A stretch of DNA of 64,000 bases from positions 12,586,001-12,650,000 of the forward strand of contig CM082579.2 of NCBI GenBank assembly GCA_040954595.2, read 5' to 3'. The translations under genes were made by a program, and so were the position numbers. The DNA is from Balanoglossus misakiensis. Taxonomy: Eukaryota > Hemichordata. The notes under the pieces were generated by a model that worked only from the letters and a program-made list of their open reading frames with translations, made no database searches and was not told where the DNA came from. The number at the start of each line of letters is the position of its first letter. Positions within the stretch are counted from its first letter, which is position 1. This document shows, piece after piece, positions 12,501-23,502 of this stretch.

Positions 12501-15500
12501 TTATGTTGAATTAATAGTAATAATAATTATTGTTGAAGGGTTTTTATCTCAATTTGTAGCAAAAAAAGTTTTCTATAGAAACAACATACAGTATTACAAT
12601 TTTATAATGTGTGCTTAGTTTAATTAATATGAAAATGTAGTCAAAACTGTTGTTTTGTGTTGTTTACATAGAGATATAAGTATAAACATGTGCACATGTA
12701 CATGTTCTACATAAACGTACAAACACCATTAAAACAAAAATACATAACATTAGCAGGTAGGTCCCAATGTCATGGAACTTTATATAGCTTATGGTGAGAA
12801 TTCACACATATATGCAATTGGACAATTAATAATGTTTTATCAAACAATGGCTTATTTGCATACTCATAACTCAGATTCATTATGTTTTTCTTTGCAACTA
12901 GAAACCCTACACCACGTTTGCTATTAGGCATTCAAAAATTACAATTAGTTTCTTTGTCAAAGAAACTTACCTGGTTGTAAAAGTGTGAGCATCGCACAGC
13001 AGTAATTTAAATGCATCTGTACTTCATTTGACCCAGGTCACGACTTCCTGTATCACCGTCTTGATCTGTTACAGCCAACTTCGTCATGCCGTCATTTCAA
13101 TAGACATGCAACAACAGGTACATTAATAGCTGTGTTTTGAATAGCATCTGCCTCAATATTAAAAGTGTGCTCCTGGCAGCTAATTCGCCACCTATCTCAA
13201 AATGTGACACGACTCCAAAATGTTTTTGTATGATTATTTGTCATAAAAAGATGTTGGATTGCTACTATGTTTGAAGATAAATGATTCACTTAACAGAAAC
13301 CCATAGTTTCGCAATGTTTGGAAGAGTCCCCGACTTAATAGACGGCTTGTATACAGACAACTGCAATATTTGTCATTAAAGCCCCATGAGTTGCAACTTT
13401 TGAAAAATTATCATTAAATTTATTTTCAAATTGTACAAATATTAATCCATGGCAATTTTGTATCAATGAATTCATTGTGTTATAATATGTGTTATTCCAT
13501 TCCAGCCCAGTCAGCTGTCAAATTTGCTCCGAACGCATTTTTATATCCCGTCAGCTACGTGGAATTGGAAGAAACTCGCGACACTGTTGAACAATATGCA
13601 AATTACATGAATGATGCAGACGGAATTAATCTCCATTTCAAGGTTAGACTTGAGTAAACGTATGAAATGTTGCAGTTAAACTATAGAAGTCAAAAAGTAT
13701 TCAAATATAGTATTCATTGCAACTCTTTAAAGCATTTTGCTACATGAAGATAGTGCACATACCAGCGTGAAACAATATTGTTGAGATAAGGACAATGGCA
13801 AAGGCAGCCAACAATAAACTATAATCTCGTCACACACAAATATAGGCTATGTGTATATCTGAGACAAGGAAATGATGTGGCATCATATTCAATTTACATA
13901 TCCAACAGTGTTTATAAAAAAGAATTAAAGGCCATCGATCAAAATAAAGACATTCCTCTTCAGAGCAAAGTGAAACACATGGAAGAAATATGCTCCCTGA
14001 CAACCTTGCCATGACAATGGAACTACACCGATATGTCTTTCTGCAATTAAGTGGATCGATTCCTTCTTCTTAATTCTTTAACCAGGATGGAATTAAAGCT
14101 ATGGTAACTGCCACAGCAAAAGTCAATGACATCTGGCTAAACAGTGACAGCAAATATGAAGCCTTCACACCGTTTCGTTACATCGGCAGCGAAAACGGCG
14201 TTTTCCGTATATTTCCTGGTGTTCGTATGAATGAATTGTATGATCCTACAGTCCGGCCGTGGTGAGTAATCATTTTAATATTGCTGTTCTGAAACGAGAA
14301 GCTTTGATTTATATGCTCCAACTGTATACCATTTGTTTTAATGATAAATATAGCTGTGAACAGCAATAGGCGGGTTTCGAGACACTGCTAGCCCTATTGG
14401 TTCGACTGGAGATAGATATGTGCATGGGGCAGGGTGTAGGACTGCATTAGTTGTTCCATCACTCCAAATGCCAAGGGTGTATGTGCTTTGGATGCTCAGA
14501 TATGGGAAAGTAGGTCAAAGGTCACTTGAGGTCACCCTAAATATGAGCAGAAAAGTTTCACACTGTACTGGTCCATGTCCATTAAAAACCAGACCTCTGG
14601 CCCTATTGGTTAATCTGGAATTAGGTATGCACATAATTAATGAGTTAGGCAGGTGTCATAGGTGACCCCAATATTTTGCTTTTCATTAAGGTCCAAACCC
14701 TCCAAACGCGAAAAGGCTGTTCCTGCTCTGGATGCCGAGATATGTGAAAGTAGGTCAAAGGTCACCCAAGGTCACCCAAAATGTGGGCAAAATAAATGAC
14801 CCCATACTGGTCCATATTCAACAAAAAACAGACTTGTAGCCCTATTGGTTTGCTTGGAATTAGGTATGCACATAATTAATAAGTTATACACAGGTGACCC
14901 CAAAATGTGGCTCTTCAGTATGTCCCCATCCGTCCAAACACCTATGATGTACCTGCTCTGGATACCGAGATATGCGAAAGTAGGTCAAAGGTCACCCTAG
15001 GTCACCCAAAATTTGGGCAAAACATTTGACCCCATACTGCACTGGTCCATGTCCAACAAAAACCAGACCTGTAGCCCTTTCGATTTGCCTGGAATTAGGT
15101 ATGTACATAATTAATGATTTAAGCAGGTGTCACAGCACAGGTGAGCCTAAAATTTGGCTTCTTATTTTGGTCCTATGCTGCACACTGGCCAATAGGACCA
15201 TTGCACCGACCACAATACTACAAAATGATGCGGGCATAGCTTAAAGTGGAACGTTGTGATCCGTTTTTGAGCCAATTCTGCGAAATGCGATTAAAAAGTA
15301 CTATGAAAAACGTTGGTTTCATTCACTTTCATTTACGCATAACAGAGCTACAGCCAGCCAAAAACTGCGCGAACCCGGAAGTGAGTGACGTCAGCAACTT
15401 GTAGTACTGTTGTCCGCTGCCGACGCGTTGGAGCGAGCTTATGCTTATACACGCCTGCACTCACGCGACCGACGACGTTAGCATGGCAACATATTCTCGG

Positions 15501-16948
15501 GTAGTAGGCTACAATTTTGAACCAGAGATTCCCTTCTACGACCAAGCGACTGAATTTTACAGAGGACGAAAGTTCATGCAGTTCTGATCTCCGATGTGTC
15601 CCGTTTGTCAAGGCTTACACTTGGTGAGGTTTCAGACAATGCTGTTAACAATACCCTCCCTTGTTGTCTCTCCCTCGTTGTCACCTTTTCGAACCACTTT
15701 TCTTACAAAAATACTTTGTCACCTTTTATGGAGTTGAAAAGAACGCAGGAGCATCGTCCTGCTCTCCAGGTGTAGTACGTCCGTAATATAATGGAAGCCA
15801 ATACCATAGTTATTCTATGCATGTTTCGTCTCTTGAAATGTATTAAAACTGCCCTTTCTAGTTGCTTTCATTTGATAACTATGCGATCGTCAATAAATGG
15901 AAATTAAACCCAAATACGTGTACCAAAAAACGTGCAGGAAGGATTTAAAACGGTACGTTTATTATTATCAGCGGCAGTTAGAACAACTTTGTATAGGCCT
16001 TACGGTTTGTTCATAAACGTCGACATGTATGGCATCGTGGACATTGCAGGGTCTATGTCTGCACGCATCGACAAATACAATATACGTAGAGCATTGCCTT
16101 TGAAAGAAACTTATCCCCGTCGATTTTCCGAATATGTTTTTAAAATCATGAACTTGACATTTCGCTATGTCAGATCCGCGCAAAATGTGTCTGTTTATTG
16201 GATAGAGCGCTGCGCGTCGACTGCAACGCAAGTTGCTGACGTCACTGTAGTATTTTCAACTCGCGTCTTCTGCTTGCGCAGGAAGTGAAAGTGAATTAAC
16301 GCATCGGAACGTTCACCACCCGGTTTATACTTTGAAGCCCAAAATTGTGGGTGTCGTTCCACTTTAACTATAATGGTACTAGTATATGTATAGGTATACA
16401 TTTCATAAAAATAATAATATAAAAAAATTAGTCGATTTTTCCATATTGTTTTTTCCCATTGGAAATGATTGTCAGAAGGTAGACTAGCTGCACACTAAAT
16501 TTGAAGCTGATCAGCCCAGCGAATGTTGAGATATTGGGCTATGGAAAGTATAGGCCAATGGCTGGGTCCAATGGTCATGAAAAATAAGAAAAATAATGCT
16601 TTAAAAAGCAAGGACTTGGACATTGATATTTGACTTATAGGACAGCTAACAGCATTTCGGTTCGTCATTTTTTATGCAAATGAGGCCAATTTTAAGGGTG
16701 AAATCCAATATGGCTGCCAGGTCATGTGACCTGTTGCCTAGTGACATGATCAGAAAAATACTCTCTTTGAGTTCTACCTATGAGCCAAATTTCAAGTCAT
16801 TAGGTGCAACGGTCTTCGAATAGCGGCTGTTTTTAAGAATGGGAATAATAATAATAATAAATAAAAAAAACACGATTTCAAGAGGGTTTCGAGACCCCTT
16901 AGTTTCGAAACCCTAATTATTTCACACAATATGCTATAGCTGATTCTG

Positions 16949-16987
<39 letters not shown>

Positions 16988-19900
16988 TAGGTATGCCAGA
17001 TCCAAAAGTAACAATGGGAAGTTGACTCTATCAGCACCTTATGAAGATGCAATTGGCACAGATTACATCATTTCGCTCAGCAAATCTATTGTTCAAAGAA
17101 GGTATTGGATATTTCAAACGGCATAATTGATATTTCTGTCATTGTTTATGAGCAACTTTTGAATGCTGGGCACTTTCCGTAGTTTGCAATGGAATTCAAA
17201 TCTTCAACATCTACACTATTACGGGTTTGATGTCACTCACATGTATGCATTCCAGTGGGAGTTCACTCTGCTTTAGAATGGTTACCGGACAAATGCGGTT
17301 TAATCGATGTTTCCAGAATTCTCAAACTAGGAAACAGCTAGTAAACCACTCAGAACTACGCAGTAACCCTGCGCCCCCACACAGAAGAAAATCATGTGAT
17401 AGACTTGGTTATTGTGGGCAATTGAACGGACACAAAACGATGTATGAAAAGTCATTGCTGCCGTAGCCGCCCGTGGACCGTAAAGGTTTTGATATTGAAA
17501 CAAGTTTCCTTTACGTTTCTGAATCATTGTTAATTCATATCGATACTAAAAACTTGAATGATTCAAAAGTCCGAGAAACCGACTGATACAGCCTTAGATG
17601 TCACTGGCCCAGTAAAATACTCTCCTGCATAGTGAGCATATTGGATTGTATTGCAAAGCAAGTCTATTTTCAAATTTACAGCATAGTACATTGTCCTTTA
17701 GTTTTGCTTTGCACATAATGTCATCAATGCTGTATATTGGTGAAATTTATTTTCACTCTCTTGCTTTTTTAAGTATGAACTTGAATTATACATCTGATGA
17801 CGTCATCGCAGTGATGGGAATGGATTTTACACTCTCATATTTTTATCATTTGCTGACAAAGAATTATCCAGAGTGTGGTCAAAATAAATATACGTGAGTA
17901 AAGCAGCCTGTCACTTAAATATTAGAATTCATGCACAGTTTCATCTTTTGTTCTGCAGTGTTTTGATCAATGAAACTATAGACCCTATGATGTAACATAT
18001 ACAAGCTAACCTATTTGGAAACATCCTGTTGTTGACAGTGCATAATTGCATGCTTAACAACAAATACTTTTAGGAGTGGGAAATAAGCAACTGTTGAAAA
18101 GCTAATGTTGACTTTTCATCTTCAGAAAACAATCAGTTTGTCATTCTTCATACAGTGGATTCTTAAATGATACTTTAATTAAGTAACAAATAACACCTTT
18201 TGGATATGCTCTCTTGGTCTATAGTTGTTTCGTAATGGACAGTAGTGGATACCTTGTTGTACATAAAGATTTCTTTGACTCAAGTGGAAACGCCAACATT
18301 GAACAGTTACACATAACTGAAAAGGAACCAAGTATTGCCGAAGATCTAATCACGGAGGAAAAATTATTGACTAAAGAAACCTGCATTAACTTCCAAAAGT
18401 TTAAGGATCAACGGTATTTCACGGTAGGTTTGTATTTGTTTCTACTTACAATGTTAATGCATTGTTTGATGAATGGTTGCATGAAAGGATGGATTGGTTC
18501 GTTCACATGGTTTAATTGATTGATTGATTGCTTTCCAGATATGTTCATTCCTGATATGTTCATCAATGCTTGCATTTAATTACATACCACACTGAAATCG
18601 AACAAGTGAGTTTGTGTCCGTGCATACATGTACGTCAAACGCAAACATAGAAGATTAGATGATGGCAGCATGAAAAGAAAGAGAGCTGAACCTTATTTTT
18701 CCCATATTTTTATCAGGCTCAAACGTCAGCGTGGGCAAACAGTGTGAATAAACTGAACAACGACGACACATGTAAACGTTACCAGCTAACACATATCCCT
18801 GAAACGAATGCTTTCCTTGGCATAATTGACATCTCGCGCAGATCAGCGCACTGCTCTGACAGCTCGATATGTCCTTGTTATTACGTAAGTATGCTAAAAT
18901 GTCTACTGCTCTTCATAATTTGCTTCAACTTTTCAATGCGCTATCTGAGACGAATATCTGCGACAGCTAGTGGCACAAAAACTGTTGTTTTTCCAGGTGC
19001 TTCACATGTGCACAATTTTTTTTAACTTTTCGATAAGATATTGGAAACTTTATACTCTATACAATTCATTTAAAAGATATAAATAAAAAAACACAAACGC
19101 AAAAATATAGATGGTAGTTATTTAAGCCCCACAGAAATGATTGCAATATTGTTGTTCTCTTCAGTATAATTGCCAAACAGACAACGTGAACGACTGTGAA
19201 TGCCCATGTTTGTCACAGACAGACTACGACCATTGCAATGATAAATTCACTTTCACCAGGTAAGTACAGTAAAATCAAGGGTCTGGCTTAATTGGGATCA
19301 AAGCATGGTGCATAAATATTCTTGTAGAAAGTTAACCCTTTAAATTTTACCATTCTAATGTCCGTTTTAAGTTGAGTTAGTGTTGGTCTATTTAACGTTA
19401 CGTGTCAGATGATTTTGGGGCATTATGTTGGGTGACAGAAGTATGATAGAAGTACTTTAACCATAAAATACATTCTATAGTTTTGCATCTATTGCAGTGA
19501 TGATGATCCAACTTGTACTCCTCCAAGTCCATCATTGTCACCTGTTATAGAAGAACTTGATGCATATGAAGGCTTGGAAATATGTTACCCAGTAGATTGT
19601 GTCAATAAACTGTCTGAAAGGTAATTTTGTTTGTGTATTTATGTATAAACATTTATTTATTTATTTAGCTATGTGTATTCATGCATATATAGTAAATGTA
19701 TCACCATTTTCGTAAAGCTATGTCAAGACATCCTCTACTATTTGAAAAATTCAACACAACACCGAAATACATCATATAAAACATCCGACTCTGAATAACT
19801 TAAGGTGTGGTGGTACCTGATTGGTACTGCTTGGGAAGCCAAGGCATTCAAACGTATGTCCATTTGCATATTCACCCTGCCCAGTATAAATTCTCATTCT

Positions 19901-21921
19901 CGGCCATTCAGGCATCAGTATCTGACGAGTGTAGGCCGCGCTTACGCAAAACTGAACAGTAATACATCGCCTATGTCAAAACAGCCCTAGTTCCCTTGTA
20001 CACTCTACTAGGCAGTATTATATATATATATATATATATATACGAAGTATGCGGTTCGACTGGTCCGATCCAAAGTGCTCAATACAAGAGTAGAGCGGAG
20101 TATAAAGGAGGGTAGTAGGAGAAACGGAAGGCGGTAAAATCTCTACAACGCTGTTTCGTGAGTCACTAGACTCACTCATCAGGAGATCAAACTGGCGAAA
20201 ATGCAAGGGGGAAGGCGCGTTTTTATGCAGGTACACAGGTGGTGGAATGTAAGTTGGGATGGGCCGTTTTGCATATATATATACCACGTGACATAGGGAA
20301 AAACGTGATATTACATGGTTGACAGAGTCTATGGCCCGTAGGTAGGGGATACGGCGCGCAGTGAGGGGATATAGTCGCTGGTAACAGTTTTTAGGGTCTG
20401 CTCATCTTTTCTGCACATGAAATATTGTCGTCTAGGCACGTTCACAATCTCCCGCATGTATGATTGCGAAGAGCGACAAGCCGAATTAACCTGTTCGGTT
20501 AAACGATTTTTTACTGCGAATGGATAGTAAACACATCAGAATTGCAACCAACAGCGCAATACTAGTTGTCCAAAATTATCTGAATTTGAAGTTAAGCCTA
20601 CAGCTACAGTTCTCTGGAGATCGAGACCTTCACTGCATGTAACGACCATGGACGGTATCCTTATGATGAATGTATCTAATGTTCAGTGTAATACAATTAT
20701 TAACACATGATGCTCGGACAACATCATGATTTAGCCTGCCTTCGGGCTGGTGCTGTCTGACCATAATATCGATGATACCCTCGCCTGCGGCATGGACATC
20801 ATCAATATTATGGTCAGAGATCATCATTCCTCGTGCAGGCTAAGGATCATGATATTGGCGCCCTTGCTAACATGTGTTATTATTTAAATATTTTAGTGCA
20901 ACTGGATAGTAACACAAAAGAATTGAAACAAAAAGCGCAATATCAGTTGTTCGAAATTTTGAAGTATATGACGCCCTGCAGGTACAGTTCTCCGGAGATT
21001 GATAACTTCACTGCATGCAATCACCCTAAACACTACCCTTATGCTGAATGTATCTAATGTTCGGTGTAATAAAATTAATAACACATGATGCTGATGCTCT
21101 GTGACCATAACGTTCATGATAATTGTTCATTACCTTATTTCAGTGAATGCAACAAATTTATCAGCTGTACCTGGAATGATGGCTGTTCCATTGCTGATGA
21201 TTTTACAGGTGTGTTGTGTGCAAATGAACACTGTTACTATGGAAATTCAAATATACATATACATGCAAAAACACTAGTACATTCGGAGATTAGACATGCC
21301 CTTTTGACCATATATAGAGATATGTAAATTAAACTTGACCACACGGTATACCTTAAAGGCTTACATGTATAAGATGTGGCGCATTACACCATTGTGTGAT
21401 TACTGTACTGAAGTAATTCTTAGCACTATGAGTGAGACCTACATTGATAAAAATAAAATAAATGTGATTTTGGCGAGGAAATCATGTCAGCGATGTAGGA
21501 ACAACACTATATTGTTTTTGCAGCAGATAGTTGCATTGTTTTTAATAAATGTTACCAGGAAATCGTCTTTTGTGTATTTGCAGGTGAACCATCTCAATCT
21601 TCGACGATAAATCAAGTTTTGCTTGCGGGAATTGGCATACCAGTTCTTGTCTTGGTGTCATGTATATTAATTATAGTCACATGCAGATGCAAAAGGAGAA
21701 ATTCACGTCCACCCTCAGTACATAGAGACGTAGGACGAAATTTACATCAGGATCTAACAAACACACCTCCGCCAGCATATTCGCCCGGTGTGCCATTGGG
21801 TGGATTAGCGACTTCGGGAACACCAAGCGCACCGCCTGGACCGGACTTTGATTATTCAAATCCCGCATTTGATAAGAGTCACGATGAAAATGATTATTCA
21901 GAGTTACATGATGAACATTGA
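6584..21921 (+). CDS. CACHD1: VWA and Cache domain protein, CACHD1-like (alpha2delta family), 5'-incomplete
   Basis: Single-pass surface protein related to calcium-channel alpha2delta subunits. Exons, all with matching phases: 6584-6646, 6836-7000, 7160-7365, 7754-7913, 8547-8706, 8970-9053, 9425-9553, 10066-10157, 10314-10452, 10806-10967, 11335-11461, 11772-11883, 12345-12426, 13037-13117, 13506-13642, 14086-14261, 16991-17101, 17774-17893, 18225-18423, 18717-18884, 19165-19259, 19498-19620, 21144-21208, 21584-21921; sum 3,294 nt, 1,097 codons plus stop. Order: KWQYF...GIFTIYPA pre-VWA motif, RPWYV, VWA with DKSGSM near residue 163, two Cache-like repeats (about 375-740), Cys-rich stem, transmembrane helix near 997-1020, short cytoplasmic tail with PPPAY. 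Vertebrate CACHD1 is about 1,270 residues and shares KWQYF, YHRLDLL and VAVMGIDFTL-type motifs. The signal-peptide exon upstream of 6584 was not found. Exon 23 could run about 14 codons further (LCANEHCYYG is Cys-rich like the vertebrate protein), but I saw no good donor there. Confidence 0.93.
9597..9866 (+). repeat. Minisatellite of splice-donor-like GGTAAG units in intron 7
   Basis: About ten degenerate units of 22-28 bp with the core 'ggtaagggcccatgtgtgg'. At least eight units contain GTAAGT or GTAAGG, the consensus 5' splice site. The array starts about 40 bp after the real exon-7 donor at 9554. Confidence 0.85.
10968..11334 (+). other. Intron with a GC donor (GC-AG intron)
   Basis: The frame and the homologous protein (KVEG joined to RTLMHP) require the exon to end at 10967. 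The donor there reads AAG|GCAAGT, the usual form of the rare GC-AG class. The acceptor is AAAAAG at 11334. No GT donor nearby keeps the frame. Confidence 0.8.
14351..16918 (+). mobile_element. Hairpin-ended repeat, copy A (intron 16), interrupted by a MITE
   Basis: Starts with a perfect 5-bp hairpin (GCTGT-GA-ACAGC, 14353-14364), then a 12-nt tag GGGTTTCGAGAC (14372-14383). The body carries three internal repeats of about 230-240 bp, each with 'gaaagtaggtcaaaggtcac' (ending near 14520, 14760 and 14990). It ends in a hairpin (16883-16914) whose left arm repeats the same 12-nt tag and whose right arm is GTTTCGAAACCCT. Related copies lie at 43116-43884 and 44053-45267. No coding capacity. The body is split by the MITE at 15241-16367. 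Confidence 0.8.
15241..16367. mobile_element. TTAA-flanked non-autonomous DNA transposon (1.13 kb)
   Basis: Flanked by TTAA on both sides with terminal inverted repeats beginning AGTGGAACG and ending CGTTCCACT. Further inside, GTGACGTCAGCAACTTG (near 15384) is inverted at about 16229-16245, and a 'cactttcatttacgcat' block is inverted imperfectly near 16285. The related repeat at 43116-43884 has the uninterrupted sequence 'catagcttaacc' at the matching position, an empty site. TTAA duplication fits piggyBac or Kolobok families. Open frames inside match nothing known. Confidence 0.88.
16949..16989 (+). repeat. (TTTA)n microsatellite forming an intron 3' end
   Basis: About ten TTTA units run directly into the TAG acceptor of exon 17 (16990), so the repeat replaces the usual polypyrimidine tract. 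Confidence 0.9.
20020..20042. repeat. (TA)n microsatellite beside the ribozyme element
   Basis: About eleven TA units, immediately followed by the segment that carries the minus-strand hammerhead motif. Confidence 0.9.
20139..20187 (-). ncRNA. Hammerhead self-cleaving ribozyme (minimal type I)
   Basis: Read on the minus strand, every conserved element is present in order: stem I 5' strand ATCTC (20187-20183), core CTGATGA, stem II of 7 bp (GTGAGTC, loop TAGT, GACTCAC), core GAA, a short stem III (ACA, loop GCGT, TGT), residue A at the cleavage position (20144), then GAGAT (20143-20139), which pairs with the stem I strand. The predicted cut is after 20144 on the minus strand. Short-stem-III hammerheads of this form are known from Penelope-like elements and metazoan retrozymes. 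No reverse transcriptase was found next to it, so this is a solo or non-autonomous copy within intron 22 of the CACHD1-like gene, antisense to it. Confidence 0.88.
20281..21085. repeat. Dispersed repeat with large hairpin and internal duplication
   Basis: About 20521-20730 is directly repeated at 20893-21075 (shared 'tggatagtaa', 'gcgcaata', 'cttcactgcatg', 'gaatgtatctaatgttc'). Between them is a long imperfect hairpin centred near 20790, with 'gaccataatat' and 'atattatggtc' arms inside 'taacacatg...catgtgtta' arms. The segment 20281-20380 and the hairpin reappear in reverse orientation at 36085-36720. No coding frame. It lies in the last-but-one intron of the CACHD1-like gene. Confidence 0.7.
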
Positions 21922-22329
21922 TTTCATTGCTGTTTTCAATCATAAAGTCACTCATGAAGTGGATAATATTAGGGAATACTGACCAACTCTTTGCTTAAGC
22001 ATCTTTGCCTTCCAAGGTCTTAAATGCGCCTTGAGATTGTAGTTGAACTAATGACCCCGGCCGATGAAAATTCATTTGCATCTTACCGTTGCGATGGATG
22101 TGGCTACACATTCTCAAACGCACATACATACAACTGTTCTTGCAAAAGTAAAATAATTCTAAACATTGTCATCGAACGTTGCTAGATATTGAGGTTTTGG
22201 CCAATTCTACGTTATATTCTAGATTTGAGTGACTTTATGCTTCACAACAGTGTACATGGCAACAAAATGTATCTTGTGAGGAGCAGAATAGTGATAGGCT
22301 CAGATTTTATAGAACTCAAATTCAAACTA
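21922..22329 (+). other. 3' flank / probable 3' UTR of the CACHD1-like gene
   Basis: No gene seen. AT-rich sequence follows the stop codon. I could not single out a polyadenylation site with confidence; AAATAAA-like strings occur near 22378. Confidence 0.4.
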
Positions 22330-22815
22330 TATGACAGAATCAATACTTCTTTCTTATGAAAAGTATGATTCATCATAAAATAAAAATAGTTGATGAAATA
22401 CTCAGAATTGTTACAGCTCGAAGCCTAAATAATGTTTTTTTTTAAAATTAATAATGAGCTCTTATTGAACTATTCCAAAATAATATGACAAAATCTATAC
22501 TTTTTCTTGTAAAAAGTATGATTATTATTTAGCAAAAAATTAAAATAGTTGATGGAAATAAACAGGATCCATACAGCAAAAAACGTAATGTATTTTTTCA
22601 ATTGAGATATGTTCCTATATTAAGTTGTTTCAATATAATTTGACAAAATCCATACTTTTTTCATTGACAAGTGTTATTTATAAAAAAAATAACATAGTTG
22701 ATGGAAATAATCAGGATTCATACAGCTGAAATCCTTATGTAATTTTTTTTAAATTTATAATGTACCCATATTGAACTGTTCCAAAATAATGACAAAATCG
22801 ATCCCTTTTCATGTG
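22330..22815. repeat. Degenerate tandem repeat, about 153-bp unit
   Basis: The phrase 'gacaaaatc(c/t)atac' recurs near 22335, 22487, 22641 and 22791, each followed by a 'tttttc...aaagtatgatt' hairpin-like block and 'atagttgatgaaat'. Units are diverged by indels. Confidence 0.75.
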
Positions 22816-22902
22816 ATAAGTATGATTTTCACGGATGCATTTATTTCGCATCCTTTTACTTTGAAACTAATAATAATACAGTTACTGTATTACCATAGTC
22901 AC

Positions 22903-23502
22903 TTAAAGCCCCAGTATTTCTCGTGTGTATCCATTTTTCATCATCGAAAAATGCCCGTTTTTCCTGTACATTCATCATGGAATACTACATAATGAAGATA
23001 GAAGAAAGGTTTGGGCAACTGTAGCTACGTGCAAGCTGTAAATATTGCCCGTAACACTTGAAATGGTGCGCGGGTTTGTTTACAACGGAAATGTTGTACA
23101 TGTCGATCAGCAAACGTGCCACTTTGACATTTGATGGTCAGACCATTTTCGGATTTGATCTGGTTCCATCGACTGATTTCTCCCATAAAGTTATCTTCCC
23201 AAAATTTCGCCGAATTAGTGCGCATTTCTTCGCTGAGTCGCTTGATTTGGGGCGACCAAACCTCTTCCGCATAGATTCACATTTGAGTGCGCATGCGCAC
23301 TAGTCACGTGTGTCAACAGAGCCTGACTTTCTGTCCGGACAGAAAGTCATTCTTCACTCGTTATATTGTAAATTGTATGAGTTTATGAGCAGAGCTGGGG
23401 ATGATGACTGTTCGATTCAGTATCAATTATCATCTACTTTTAGAAATTATAGATGCCGTTTCAAACAAAATTTTGCCCCTACGAGAAATACTGAGGCTTT
23501 AA
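22903..23502. mobile_element. TTAA-flanked MITE with AGCCCCAGTATTTCTCG ends
   Basis: 600-bp unit bounded by TTAA (22903-22906 and 23499-23502). The left end AGCCCCAGTATTTCTCGT is inverted at the right end as 'acgagaaatactgaggct' with one mismatch. It contains a perfect 26-bp palindrome (23324-23349) and GTGCGCATGCGCAC near 23287. An open frame inside (23058-23303) is not a recognisable gene. Confidence 0.85.

Noticed and set aside
14399-14420. tRNA-like 'ggttcgactgg' box
   Set aside because: No matching A box or cloverleaf around it; it is part of the hairpin-ended repeat.
15932-16288. 118-codon open frame inside the first TTAA element
   Set aside because: No recognisable motif. The element is flanked by its own inverted repeats and looks non-autonomous.
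20521-21085. Extra CACHD1 exon near 20990 after a CTGCAG acceptor
   Set aside because: The segment is part of a duplicated dispersed repeat, and the flanking exons already join in phase.
23058-23303. Open frame inside the second TTAA element
   Set aside because: Lies wholly in a MITE. Palindromes and absence of motifs argue against a gene.
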